Source of the DNA: JAJEFO01 sp965208685
Lineage (GTDB): Bacteria; Pseudomonadota; Alphaproteobacteria; Rhodobacterales; Rhodobacteraceae
Assembly: GCA_965208685.1 (NCBI GenBank)
Contig: CBDBPL010000007.1
Span: forward strand, 682,001-746,000
Length of the DNA stretch: 64,000 nucleotides
Reading direction: 5' to 3'
A program made the translations under genes and the position numbers. Positions 18,917 through 27,426 of this stretch are shown one piece after another. How positions within the stretch are numbered: the stretch's first letter is position 1; each line of letters opens with the position of its first letter. Under the pieces are notes generated by a model. The model was not told the origin of the DNA and made no database searches. It saw nothing but the letters and a program-made list of their open reading frames with translations.

Positions 18917-18944
18917 GTACAGATGCAGTGATAAACGAGTACAG
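18917..18944. promoter_or_regulatory. Candidate MocR operator upstream of mmsA (paired GTACAG)
   Basis: Two copies of GTACAG (18917-18922 and 18939-18944) are separated by 16 bases. They lie about 85-110 bases upstream of the mmsA start, where an activator would bind. Spacing and orientation equal the pair upstream of dctQ. Nearby on the gene strand TTGACT occurs, but no good -10 partner was identified. Confidence 0.5.
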
Positions 18945-18992
18945 TTCACTACTGCCCCGTAAAAAGTCAAATAAAGGCAACTGCTTAGGAAG

Positions 18993-19115
18993 TCAGGTCT
19001 GGCGAGAAGCGGTTTCGGAATCGGCAAGCAACTGATTCCTGATGATGGCCACGAGCACGCAAACGGAAACGGCGATCCAGATCCGGGCCTTCACGGCATT
19101 GGCCGAAATGCCCGG
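18993..19115 (-). pseudogene. IS4-family transposase, C-terminal fragment
   Basis: The frame reads SANAVKARIWIAVSVCVLVAI and stops at 18993. It aligns with the C-terminal region of the degenerate IS4 transposase at 8824-9685 (SGNAVKSQVWIAVSVCVIVAI). The rest of the element is absent; only a short mixed-frame stretch precedes it. It is a remnant of a second copy. Confidence 0.7.
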
Positions 19116-19460
19116 GAACGACGTTATGCACAGGTGCCGCATGTGGACGCCCCCTGTGGCACAAGCTTGAATTGAGGCGTCATGCGGGCATGCGGTCAAG
19201 GCACTGTCGCATGTCCGGCCTCTGAGATTCAGCATTCATCCGTTGCGGGCCCATTTGGTGCACGTGGACCGGATCCAAATCGCTTAAGCGGGCTCGAAGC
19301 CCTGCGGCCAAAACTGGTTCTTCCGACCGCGTGTCTCTGACCTTTTGCCCCTATCCTGTCTTTCGTCCCCACCGCACCAATCGGGGTCATCCGCGCATCA
19401 CGCTCTCAGGCGCATGTCCGCAGGGCCCGGTGTTCCGCTTCCCCTCCGGCAGCCCACTCC

Positions 19461-19997
19461 TTTCCCGGCAGCCGCTTCGTCATCACGCCGGCCGACGGCT
19501 GCGTCGCGGAGCCCCAGAACAATTCGTGCGGCAGGCTTCCCCTGACGTCCCCAGGCGGGGTCTTCAGCGTCGGCCGCATCCTGGACACCGAGCGGTGCAC
19601 GGCCAGCTCCGATCGCCGGAATCCGGTGTTCATCGACCCGGACGGCGACGAGCTGACGGTCACTGCCGTCGTGCCGAATGCCCCGGACAACGTCCGGTTC
19701 CTCCGCCACACGCCGCTGCTGCATTTCAACGGGGACAGGGTGTTCGTCTCGGCCGCCGCCGCGGGCAGCGACACGGACGTGCGCATCAACCTGACGGCCA
19801 CCGACCCGCACGGCGCATCGGTCAGCACCTTCTTCTTCGTCGAGGCGCACGTCTACGCCAACACGGCGAAGCCGCGCTTCGACCGGATGGTCGGCGTGCG
19901 GGGCTTCCCCCGCAACAGGCCGATCCCGCGCTGGGTGCTGCCGCCGGCGACGCGGTGTCAACATTTCATGGCGCGAACATGTCCCTCCTTGCTGTAG
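19461..19997 (+). pseudogene. Fragment of a secreted repeat-domain (cadherin/Ig-like) surface protein
   Basis: One open frame reads FPGSRFVITPADGC, then FIDPDGDELTVTA and LTATDPHGASVS, ending at 19997. DPDGDELTVTA and TATD are hallmarks of bacterial cadherin-like or dystroglycan-type repeats of large secreted proteins. There is no credible start codon or signal peptide, and the C terminus falls into the oppositely oriented PIN gene, so this is a truncated piece. A related but different repeat-protein pseudogene lies at 55645-56820. Confidence 0.55.
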
Positions 19998-20371
19998 TCC
20001 AGGATCAGGCGGTCGCGGGTGAGAATGGTCAAGATCATCGCTCTCGCCGTCGGGATGATCATCCGGTCGGCCGTGTCGCCGGGTGCGGTTCCTGGCAAGA
20101 ATGATGATTCCACAAGCACTGGTACGGACAGTGCCGCCAGCGTGATTTGTCCCTTGTCCAAGAAGTCTTCAAACCATCTCAAAACGGGGCGCTCCAATCT
20201 CAGCCGGGAGCGCGAAACGAGTATCCCCAGCTCCCAAGCGGAAAAGGGAGACGCGTATGTATTTTGCCCTTCGCGGCAGTTCGCATTGAGCCGTTCCGTC
20301 GCCTTCGGGTGGATCGGGTCGCCGTTGGCAAGCCAAATGACTGAACAGGTATCCAGCAGAAACTCACTCAT
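19958..20371 (-). CDS. PIN-domain toxin (VapC-like)
   Basis: A 137-residue PIN-domain protein. It starts MSEFLLDTCSVIWLANGD, with the first acidic metal ligand in LLDTC, and has a second acidic position in SAWELGIL and a third cluster in DTADRMIIPTARA followed by LTRDR. These fit the VapC/PIN ribonuclease pattern. The start overlaps the upstream gene by eight bases, the usual toxin-second arrangement of a type II toxin-antitoxin operon. The likely target is tRNA or rRNA, as for other VapC toxins, but this is family knowledge only. Confidence 0.88.
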   Translation of the reverse strand: MSEFLLDTCSVIWLANGDPIHPKATERLNANCREGQNTYASPFSAWELGILVSRSRLRLERPVLRWFEDFLDKGQITLAALSVPVLVESSFLPGTAPGDTADRMIIPTARAMILTILTRDRLILDYSKEGHVRAMKC

Positions 20372-20777
20372 GACAGATGCGTTGTTCCGTTGTCATGGCC
20401 TCCCACTCCGGCAAGCTGGGCTCGGTGAGATCCGTGCCAGTTGACATGGTCGCTGTTCCGCTCATGCAGGCAAGAACGGGATGCGCCTTGCTTTCGGGCT
20501 TGGAGCGAACTGGTCCCCGGACGGACGCGCTCTTGCGGAAAGAAAGGGCCTCGTGCTCGATGCTGACGCCTTCGGTCCTGTAACCTGCCGCAAGCCAAGC
20601 GTGGGTAATGGCACTGTTGGATGGATTGTTGCTCCACCAAGCCCGATGCTTCCGCGCTGAATCAGGCAAGCTGGACCCGATGACCTGCTCGACCTCGCCA
20701 AAGGTCATCCTGATCCGCTCAAACCCTACAGACTTCAAATGTGCTTCGAGCGGGTCGTATTTCGCTTGTCGCCGCAT
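20364..20777 (-). CDS. Putative antitoxin of the PIN toxin (DUF7662-like domain plus C-terminal tail)
   Basis: A 137-residue protein directly upstream of and overlapping the PIN gene. Residues 5-80 (YDPLEAHLKSVGFERIRM, then FGEVEQVIGSSLPDSARKHRAWWSN, AWLAAGYRTEGVS) resemble a small domain I recognise as DUF7662-like, not one of the classical VapB DNA-binding folds. After a polar linker, the C-terminal TEPSLPEWEAMTTEQR looks like a short amphipathic toxin-binding tail. Position and size make it the likely antitoxin and autorepressor. The functional assignment is inferred from context. Confidence 0.72.
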   Translation of the reverse strand: MRRQAKYDPLEAHLKSVGFERIRMTFGEVEQVIGSSLPDSARKHRAWWSNNPSNSAITHAWLAAGYRTEGVSIEHEALSFRKSASVRGPVRSKPESKAHPVLACMSGTATMSTGTDLTEPSLPEWEAMTTEQRICHE

Positions 20778-21252
20778 CCTGGTAACTGCTTCCCAAATTA
20801 ACGCTTACAAACAATTGCAACTTTTGCTTTCAATTCAACAAGGACCGTTGGCTGGCTGGCAGGAAATCCATGGTTCCGGGCATTGTCGGAGTGTGCCTTG
20901 CGAAACCGGGCACTCCGGCTGTCCTGGACCTTCGCCCAAAGCGAAACGTCACCTCGACAGCAAGGGCGGTGTGAAGGGCAGCGGGGAAGCGCGACGGTCC
21001 AATGGCAGGACCTAACGTACTTGGCCAAGGTCAATGAACAAGCGCCCATCCTGATTCGTCCCGCCAGGTTCCTCTGCATCTGTGGTCATGCACGGTTCAC
21101 GCTGTCTCTGATGTCGGCCCGGAATGCACCCATGTTTTCAGGAAACTGGAAGAGTGCGGGAAATCCCGATTCACCCTGATCGAGGCAATCCGGGTCCAGT
21201 GGCATCGGACGCGCGCGTGCCGCAATTGCCGGATTCGGCTTTCCAGGCTTTG
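20778..21252. other. Gap between the PIN toxin-antitoxin pair and the XRE-cupin gene
   Basis: No coding region with recognisable content was found. The first 60 bases are AT-rich and divergent from the rest, and should contain the toxin-antitoxin promoter. The remainder has ordinary base composition and no repeat or RNA gene that I could identify. Confidence 0.5.
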
Positions 21253-21275
21253 TGAAAAACTTGTTGACTTTTTCA
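21253..21275. promoter_or_regulatory. Inverted repeat in the promoter of the XRE-cupin regulator
   Basis: TGAAAAA (21253-21259) and TTTTTCA (21269-21275) form perfect 7-base arms around a 9-base centre containing TTGTTGAC, which includes a -35-like TTGAC. It lies 47 bases before the regulator start in an AT-rich patch of otherwise GC-rich DNA. It is a good candidate for the autoregulatory site. Confidence 0.5.
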
Positions 21276-21321
21276 TGACATCTGCGCGGAAATCGCAACG
21301 TGGCGTCACAGCGAGGCACAA

Positions 21322-21888
21322 ATGACCGCAACCATCGCGTCCGAGAGCCTTGGCCAGGACCTGCGGGTCCTGCGTCGCCGGCGTGGATTGACGCTTGCCG
21401 AAGTGAGCGAGCGCATCGGTCGCTCGATTGGTTGGCTGAGCCAGGTCGAGCGCGACATCTCCGAACCGTCCATGGAAGAGCTGAACGCGTTGGCTGCCGC
21501 GCTCGACATGCCGTTGCGTTCGTTCTTCGGCAAGTCGTCGGGCGCTCCCCACGAAGAAGGACGCATCGTCCGCAAGGGCGGCCGTCGTCCCCTTGGTCAC
21601 CGCGTGCGCGGGCTTTTCGAGGAGCTGCTGTCGCCGGACCTCACGGACGACTTCGAAGTGGTTCACTCGACTTTCGCCCCGGGAGCGGAGCGGTCCGAGG
21701 ACACCGTGCGTCCGACCCAGGAGGTGGGCTACATCGTTTCAGGTCGCCTTGAAGTGACCATCGACCGCCAGAGCTTTGCGCTGGAGCCCGGCGACAGTTT
21801 CCGCATTCGTGGCGAGCCTTTCCGATGGGCCAACCGCACATCCGAACCCTGCACCGCGATCTGGGTGATCGCGCCGCCCGTATACTGA
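21322..21888 (+). CDS. XRE-family regulator with C-terminal cupin domain
   Basis: A 188-residue protein. Residues 9-65 form an XRE helix-turn-helix (LGQDLRVLRRRRGLTLAEVSERIG, then GWLSQVERD), and residues 110-188 form a cupin (EVGYIVSGRLEVTI, LEPGDSFRI, PFRWANRT). Such two-domain regulators typically control amine, polyamine or amino acid catabolism and sense a small ligand in the cupin. The start has a GAGG ribosome site. It is ten bases upstream of the DMGDH-like paralogue B and is probably the first gene and regulator of the 21.3-28.9 kb operon. Confidence 0.93.
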   Translation: MTATIASESLGQDLRVLRRRRGLTLAEVSERIGRSIGWLSQVERDISEPSMEELNALAAALDMPLRSFFGKSSGAPHEEGRIVRKGGRRPLGHRVRGLFEELLSPDLTDDFEVVHSTFAPGAERSEDTVRPTQEVGYIVSGRLEVTIDRQSFALEPGDSFRIRGEPFRWANRTSEPCTAIWVIAPPVY

Positions 21889-21898
21889 GGATACGCCC

Positions 21899-24349
21899 AT
21901 GGCCGAACTTCCGACGACAGCCCGTGCAGTCATCATCGGCGGAGGCGCAGTAGGGGCCTCGGCGCTGTATCACCTGGCGAAGGCCGGATGGACCGATTGC
22001 GTGCTGCTGGAAAAGAACGAGCTCACGGCAGGATCGACATGGCATGCCGCGGGCAACGTGCCGACCTTTTCGACATCATGGTCGATCATGAACATGCAGC
22101 GCTATTCGACCGAACTCTATCGGGGCCTGGGCGATGCCGTCGGCTACCCCATGAACTATCACGTCACCGGCTCCATCCGGCTGGCCCATTCAAGCGAGCG
22201 GATGCAGGAGTTCCACCGAGCCTGCGGAATGGGGCGCTACCAGGGGATCGACATCCAGATTCTTTCGCCGGACGAGGCGAAGTCCATGTATCCCTTCATG
22301 GAGACCCATGACCTGGAAGGCGTTCTCTACGACCCGACGGATGGCGACATAGATCCCGCGCAACTGACGCAGGCGCTCGCGACAGGCGCACGCGACATGG
22401 GTGCGCAGGTTTTGCGTTTCACGCCAGCAACCGGCATCGGCCGCGAGAACGGCGAATGGATCGTCCACACCGAAAAAGGTGCCATCCGCTGCGAATGCGT
22501 CGTTAACGCTGCAGGGTACTACGCGCAGCGGGTCGGCGAGTGGTTCGTGCCCTTCGGAGGGCGCACGGTTCCGATGATGGTGATGAGCCACCAGTACCTC
22601 CTGTCCGAGGAGATTCCCGAGGTCGCCGCCTGGACACGGGACAGCGGCCGCAAGCTGCCCTTGATGCGCGATGTCGACGTTTCCTACTACCTCCGGCAGG
22701 AAAAGAACGGTTTCAACCTGGGGCCATACGAAAGGAACTGTCGTGCGCATTGGATCACGCCGGACGATCCGATGCCGGACGACTTCAGCTTCCAGCTCTA
22801 CCCGGACGATCTCGACCGGCTCGAGGCCTACATCGAGGATGCCATGGCCCGCGTGCCGCAACTTGGCATGTCCGGCGTCGCGAAGGTGATCAACGGGCCC
22901 ATCCCCTATGCCCCTGACGGCAATCCGCTGATCGGCCCGATGCCCGGGGTTCCGAACGCGTTCGAGGCCTGCGTCTTCACGTTCGGCATCGCGCAGGCCG
23001 GAGGTGCGGGCAAGGTGCTCGCCGAATGGATGACCGAAGGTCAGACCGAATGGGACATGTGGTCCTGCGACCCCCGGCGATACACCGACTACACGGATCG
23101 CGAGTACTGCATCGAGAAGGGCATGGAGGTCTATGGCCACGAGTACGCGATGCATTTCCCCTGGCATGAATGGCCTGCAGGCCGCGACCGGAAGCGGTCC
23201 GCGCTGCACGACCGGCTTGAACGGGCCGGCGCGGTCTTCGGCGCCTATAGCGGTTGGGAACGCGCAAACTACTTCGCCCGTCCTGATGACGACACGGGCC
23301 ACGACGCGACCCAGACCTGGAACCGGTCGGGGCCGTGGGAACAGCGCATCCGCGAGGAGTGCGAGGCCGTGCGCGATCATTGCGGGGTGCTGGCGATCAC
23401 GGGTTTCTCGCGGTTCAAGGTGCAGGGCCCCGGTGCCCGAGCCTATGTCGACAGCCTGACGGCGTCGCGGCTGCCGGGCGAGGGCCGAATCAGCCTTGCC
23501 TATTTTGCGGATGACAGGGGGCGCATCGTCACCGAGATGTCGGTGTCGGTGCATGGCGACAGCGAGGTGCGCCTGATCACTGCCGCGACTGCCGAGTGGC
23601 ATGACGGCGAACTGCTTTCCCGCAATGCGCCGGACGGCATCAGCGTGACGGATCACACGAAGGAGTTCGAGTGCCTCCTGGTGACCGGCCCGGCATCGCG
23701 CGAGATTCTCGACAGCGTCAATGACGGCCACGATCTCGATGCAGGGTGGCTGTCGATCAGTCTTGACGGCAGCATTGCCGGCAAGGACTGCTCGCTGGCC
23801 CGCGTTTCCTTCGCCGGCGAGCTCGGCTGGGAGATCCATTGCCGGTTCGAGGACGCTCCGGACATCTGGGACGCCCTGACGGGGGCGGGCGCGAAGCCGT
23901 TCGGGATGTGGGCGCTGAACTCGCTTCGCCTGGAGAAGGGCTACCGTGCCTGGAAAGGCGACCTGTCCTCGGACTACAGCCTGCTTGAGGGGGGGCTCGA
24001 CCGCTTCATCAGGTTCGACAAGAACACGGACTTTCCGGGGAAGGCGGCGCTCCTGGAACAGAAGCGGCAGGGCGTTGCGAAGCGCTTCGTCACGCTGACG
24101 GTGGATGCCGGCAATGCGGACGCGCCGTACATGTCGACGCTTTGGCATGATGACGAAGTCGTCGGCGAAACCACCTCGGGCGGGTGGGGCTACCGCGTCA
24201 ATGCCTCCGTTGCCCTTGGCATGCTGCGATCCGACCTGGCGGTTCCCGGCACGGAAGTCGAGGTCGACATCTACGGGGAGCGATGCAAGGCCACGGTGCA
24301 GCCCGATGCTCCGCTCTGGGATCCGGAAAACGAAAGGCTGCGCGCATGA
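21899..24349 (+). CDS. Dimethylglycine dehydrogenase-like FAD/folate enzyme (paralogue B)
   Basis: An 816-residue enzyme. The FAD motif IIGGGAVGASALYHLA lies near residues 12-27, with AGSTWHAAG providing the histidine for covalent FAD. The C-terminal half is a GcvT-type folate domain (VTGPASREIL, FAGELGWEIHC, LNSLRLEKGYRAWKGDL). The ATG follows GAGG at eight bases. It should oxidatively demethylate an N-methylated amine and pass the one-carbon unit to tetrahydrofolate. It lies between the XRE-cupin regulator and the PPOX-fold gene. The clear sequence differences from paralogue C suggest a different substrate or pathway step. Confidence 0.92.
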   Translation: MAELPTTARAVIIGGGAVGASALYHLAKAGWTDCVLLEKNELTAGSTWHAAGNVPTFSTSWSIMNMQRYSTELYRGLGDAVGYPMNYHVTGSIRLAHSSERMQEFHRACGMGRYQGIDIQILSPDEAKSMYPFMETHDLEGVLYDPTDGDIDPAQLTQALATGARDMGAQVLRFTPATGIGRENGEWIVHTEKGAIRCECVVNAAGYYAQRVGEWFVPFGGRTVPMMVMSHQYLLSEEIPEVAAWTRDSGRKLPLMRDVDVSYYLRQEKNGFNLGPYERNCRAHWITPDDPMPDDFSFQLYPDDLDRLEAYIEDAMARVPQLGMSGVAKVINGPIPYAPDGNPLIGPMPGVPNAFEACVFTFGIAQAGGAGKVLAEWMTEGQTEWDMWSCDPRRYTDYTDREYCIEKGMEVYGHEYAMHFPWHEWPAGRDRKRSALHDRLERAGAVFGAYSGWERANYFARPDDDTGHDATQTWNRSGPWEQRIREECEAVRDHCGVLAITGFSRFKVQGPGARAYVDSLTASRLPGEGRISLAYFADDRGRIVTEMSVSVHGDSEVRLITAATAEWHDGELLSRNAPDGISVTDHTKEFECLLVTGPASREILDSVNDGHDLDAGWLSISLDGSIAGKDCSLARVSFAGELGWEIHCRFEDAPDIWDALTGAGAKPFGMWALNSLRLEKGYRAWKGDLSSDYSLLEGGLDRFIRFDKNTDFPGKAALLEQKRQGVAKRFVTLTVDAGNADAPYMSTLWHDDEVVGETTSGGWGYRVNASVALGMLRSDLAVPGTEVEVDIYGERCKATVQPDAPLWDPENERLRA

Positions 24350-24478
24350 CGCGGAATGGAAGGAAGCGGATTGCCAGGTTCGACGGCCGGTTCGGGCCCG
24401 CGAAATCGTCCAATGTGCATCCGCCGGGGTCAATTCGCGACTGTCCGGCCGCGGGCGGCATGTCGGGGAGGGCTGACC

Positions 24479-24934
24479 ATGCTTGACGCCGAGGCGCAGC
24501 GCATCATCCGGGAGTTCCCCTTGGGCATCGTTGCCACCGTGACGCCGGACGGCGAACCTGCGGCGGCGCCGAAGGGCACGTTCCTCGCCCTTGGCGACGA
24601 CGCGATCGCATATGGAGACATACGCTCGCCCGGAACGCGCCGAAATCTCGCCAAAGCGCCGTCCGCCGAAGTCGTGTTTGTCGACCCGTTTCGACGCAAG
24701 GGCGTGCGTGTCTGCGGGCCGGCCACGATTATCGGCAGACGGGATCCGTCATTCGCGGAACTCTACCCGATGTGGGAGGAAGCATGGGGCGAACTGTCGT
24801 CGCGCATCTCGCACCTCGTTCGCATCGGGGCGGAACGCGTGCTCCATCTTGCGACCCCGCCTTATGACGATGGCGTGACCGAAGACGAGATGATCGCGCT
24901 TTACAAGTCCAGGTTTGCGGAGCTGTACCCATGA
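24479..24934 (+). CDS. Pyridoxamine 5'-phosphate oxidase-fold (FMN-binding split barrel) protein
   Basis: A 151-residue protein with the split-barrel pattern LGIVATVTPDGEPAAAPKGTF near residues 13-33 and RRNLAKAPSAEVVFVDPF, typical of general PPOX-family flavoproteins. The start at 24479 was chosen because the frame upstream shows no similarity. The stop overlaps the next gene's start (ATGA), so it is coupled to paralogue C. A role as an FMN or F420-type reductase within the demethylation pathway is possible but not shown. Confidence 0.85.
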   Translation: MLDAEAQRIIREFPLGIVATVTPDGEPAAAPKGTFLALGDDAIAYGDIRSPGTRRNLAKAPSAEVVFVDPFRRKGVRVCGPATIIGRRDPSFAELYPMWEEAWGELSSRISHLVRIGAERVLHLATPPYDDGVTEDEMIALYKSRFAELYP

Positions 24935-27378
24935 GCGCGCTTCCCGCACATGCCCGCGCCGTGATCATCGGCGGCGGCGTGTCCGGCTGTTCGGTTGCCT
25001 ATCACCTCGCCGAAAGGGGCTGGACGGACATTCTGCTCCTGGAGCGCAAGAAGCTGACGAGCGGAACGACCTGGCACGCGGCCGGGCTGATCGGGCAGTT
25101 GCGGGCCAACGAGAACATGACCCGGCTCGCCAAGTATTCCGCCGATCTCTATCGGCGGCTCGAGGCCGAGACGGGCGTGGCGACAGGATTTCGGATGGTC
25201 GGATCTCTCACCGTTGCCCTGACAGAGGACCGGCGTGAAGAAGTTCGGCGCCAGGCATCGCTCGCTCGCGCCTTCGGCATCGAGGTGAACGAGGTCGGCT
25301 CCGAAGAGGTCATGGCACTGTATCCGCACGTCAACGTCGAGGACATGGTGGCCGCCGTTCACCTGCCGGGTGACGGCCAGTGCGATCCGGCGAACATAGC
25401 GATGGCGCTGGCTCGGGGGGCCCGGATGAAGGGCGTGAAGATCACCGAGGGCGCGAAGGTGACGGCGGTCACCGAAAGCGATCGGAAGGTGACGGGCGTC
25501 GATTGGGAGATCGACGGCGAAGCGGGCCATACGAGCGCGGAAGTCGTCATCAATTGCGGCGGCATGTGGGCGCGAGAGCTTGCGGCGCGCTCCGGAGTAA
25601 CGTTGCCGCTCCATGCCTGCGAGCACTTCTACCTCATTACCGAACCCGTCGGCGGCATCGGGCATCTGCCCGTCCTTCGCGTGCCGGACGAATGCGCCTA
25701 CTACAAGGCCGATGCCGGAAAGATGATGCTTGGGGCTTTCGAACCCAGGGCAAAGCCCTGGGGAATGGACGGCATTCCCGAGGATTTCGAATTCGATACG
25801 CTGCCGGAGGACTACGAGCACTTTGAGCCGATTCTCGAACACGCCATGAATCGAGTTCCGCTCTTTCAGACCGCAGGCATTCACACTTTCTTCAACGGTC
25901 CCGAAAGCTTCACCCCCGACGACCGGTACTACCTTGGGGAGGCTCCCGAACTTGACGGGTACTGGGTGGCCGCCGGCTACAATTCGATCGGCATCGTTTC
26001 GTCCGGTGGTGCGGGCATGGCGCTGGCCGAGTGGATCGACGAGGGCCGCGCACCGTTCGATCTCTGGGACGTTGATGTCCGCCGCGCCCAGCCGTTTCAG
26101 CGCAATCGAAGGTACCTGAAGGAGCGCGTGTCCGAGTCCCTCGGCCTCCTCTATGCGGACCACTACCCGTTCCGGCAGGTCGAGACGGCGCGCGGGGTGC
26201 GACGGTCTCCGGTCCACGAGCACCTCAGGGAGCGCGGCGCGGTTTTCGGGGAAACGGCCGGTTGGGAGCGCGCCAACTGGTTTGCACGGGATGGGCAGGA
26301 GCGCGAATACCGCCATGACTGGCAGCGCCAGAACTGGTTCAGGAACCAGCGGGACGAGCACATGGCCATGCGCGAGGGCGTGGGCCTTCTGGACATGTCC
26401 TCCTTCGGCAAGATCCGGGTCGACGGACCCGGAGCGCTGGGATTCCTGCAGCGTGTCTTTGCAGGCGACCTGGACAGACCTGTCGGCACGACAACCTACG
26501 GCCAGATGCTGAACGAACGGGGCGGGATCGAGTGCGACCTGACGGTGACCCGGCTCGGCGGCGCAGCGTTCCTGCTGGTGGTTCCCGCAGCCACGGTGCA
26601 GCGCGATCTTGCCTGGCTTCGTCGAAACCTGGGGGCTGACGTTGCGGTCATCCTGGATGTCACGGCCGCCGAGGCCGTCTTCCCGCTCATGGGTCCCCGG
26701 TCGCGGGAGGTGATGCAGGCGATCTCGCCGGACGATTTCTCGAATGCGGCGTTTCCCTTTGGCGCTGCCCGGGAGATCGAGCTTGGAATGGGCGTCGTTC
26801 GCGCGCACCGGATTTCCTATGTCGGCGAACTGGGCTGGGAAATCTATGCCTCCACCGACCAGGCCGCTCACGTCTTCGAGACGCTCCTGGACGCCGGGGA
26901 GGGATTCGGTCTCAGGCTTGCCGGCCTTCACGCAATGGATTCTTGCCGGATCGAAAAGGCTTTCCGTCACTTTGGTCACGACATCACCGACGAGGACCAT
27001 GTGCTGGAGGCCGGACTGGGCTTTGCGGTCAAGACAGGTGCCAAGAAGGCATTCCTTGGCCGCGACGCCGTGCTCAGGAAGAGAGAAGAGGGTCTCAAGC
27101 GTCGCCTCGTGCAGTTCATGCTCGAAGAACCCGAGCCTGTGCTGTTTCACAACGAGCCATTGGTTCGAGACGGCGAGATCGTGGGCATCGTGACCTCGGC
27201 GAACTACGGGCATGCCCTGGGTGGTGCGATCGGCATGGGCTACGTGCCATGCGAAGGGGAGAGCGCAGAAGAGGTGCTGGCGTCTGGCTACGAAATCGAG
27301 ATCGCGGGAAATCGCGTCAGGGCGGCGGCCAGCCTGGCACCGATGTATGATCCGAAGGCGGCAAGAGTGAGGACCTGA
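24931..27378 (+). CDS. Dimethylglycine dehydrogenase-like FAD/folate enzyme (paralogue C)
   Basis: An 815-residue member of the same family as the genes at 6132 and 21899. GGGVSGCSVAYHLAERGW forms the FAD motif, SGTTWHAAG carries the flavinylation histidine, and the C-terminal folate domain shows MGPRSREVM, SYVGELGWEIYAS and MDSCRIEKAFRHFGHD. The start overlaps the PPOX gene by four bases. Next to MttB it may complete stepwise N-demethylation: a corrinoid methyltransferase removes the first methyl group and DMGDH-like enzymes the later ones. This is inferred from known betaine pathways, not shown by sequence. Confidence 0.92.
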   Translation: MSALPAHARAVIIGGGVSGCSVAYHLAERGWTDILLLERKKLTSGTTWHAAGLIGQLRANENMTRLAKYSADLYRRLEAETGVATGFRMVGSLTVALTEDRREEVRRQASLARAFGIEVNEVGSEEVMALYPHVNVEDMVAAVHLPGDGQCDPANIAMALARGARMKGVKITEGAKVTAVTESDRKVTGVDWEIDGEAGHTSAEVVINCGGMWARELAARSGVTLPLHACEHFYLITEPVGGIGHLPVLRVPDECAYYKADAGKMMLGAFEPRAKPWGMDGIPEDFEFDTLPEDYEHFEPILEHAMNRVPLFQTAGIHTFFNGPESFTPDDRYYLGEAPELDGYWVAAGYNSIGIVSSGGAGMALAEWIDEGRAPFDLWDVDVRRAQPFQRNRRYLKERVSESLGLLYADHYPFRQVETARGVRRSPVHEHLRERGAVFGETAGWERANWFARDGQEREYRHDWQRQNWFRNQRDEHMAMREGVGLLDMSSFGKIRVDGPGALGFLQRVFAGDLDRPVGTTTYGQMLNERGGIECDLTVTRLGGAAFLLVVPAATVQRDLAWLRRNLGADVAVILDVTAAEAVFPLMGPRSREVMQAISPDDFSNAAFPFGAAREIELGMGVVRAHRISYVGELGWEIYASTDQAAHVFETLLDAGEGFGLRLAGLHAMDSCRIEKAFRHFGHDITDEDHVLEAGLGFAVKTGAKKAFLGRDAVLRKREEGLKRRLVQFMLEEPEPVLFHNEPLVRDGEIVGIVTSANYGHALGGAIGMGYVPCEGESAEEVLASGYEIEIAGNRVRAAASLAPMYDPKAARVRT

Positions 27379-27426
27379 GATGGCACGAACGAGGAAAGTG
27401 CAGTTGCCGACGAGCGAGGCGAGACC

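Noticed and set aside
19124..19132. A TTATGCACA DnaA-box-like sequence
   Set aside because: It is a single relaxed match within IS debris; matches of this kind are expected by chance in a window of this size.
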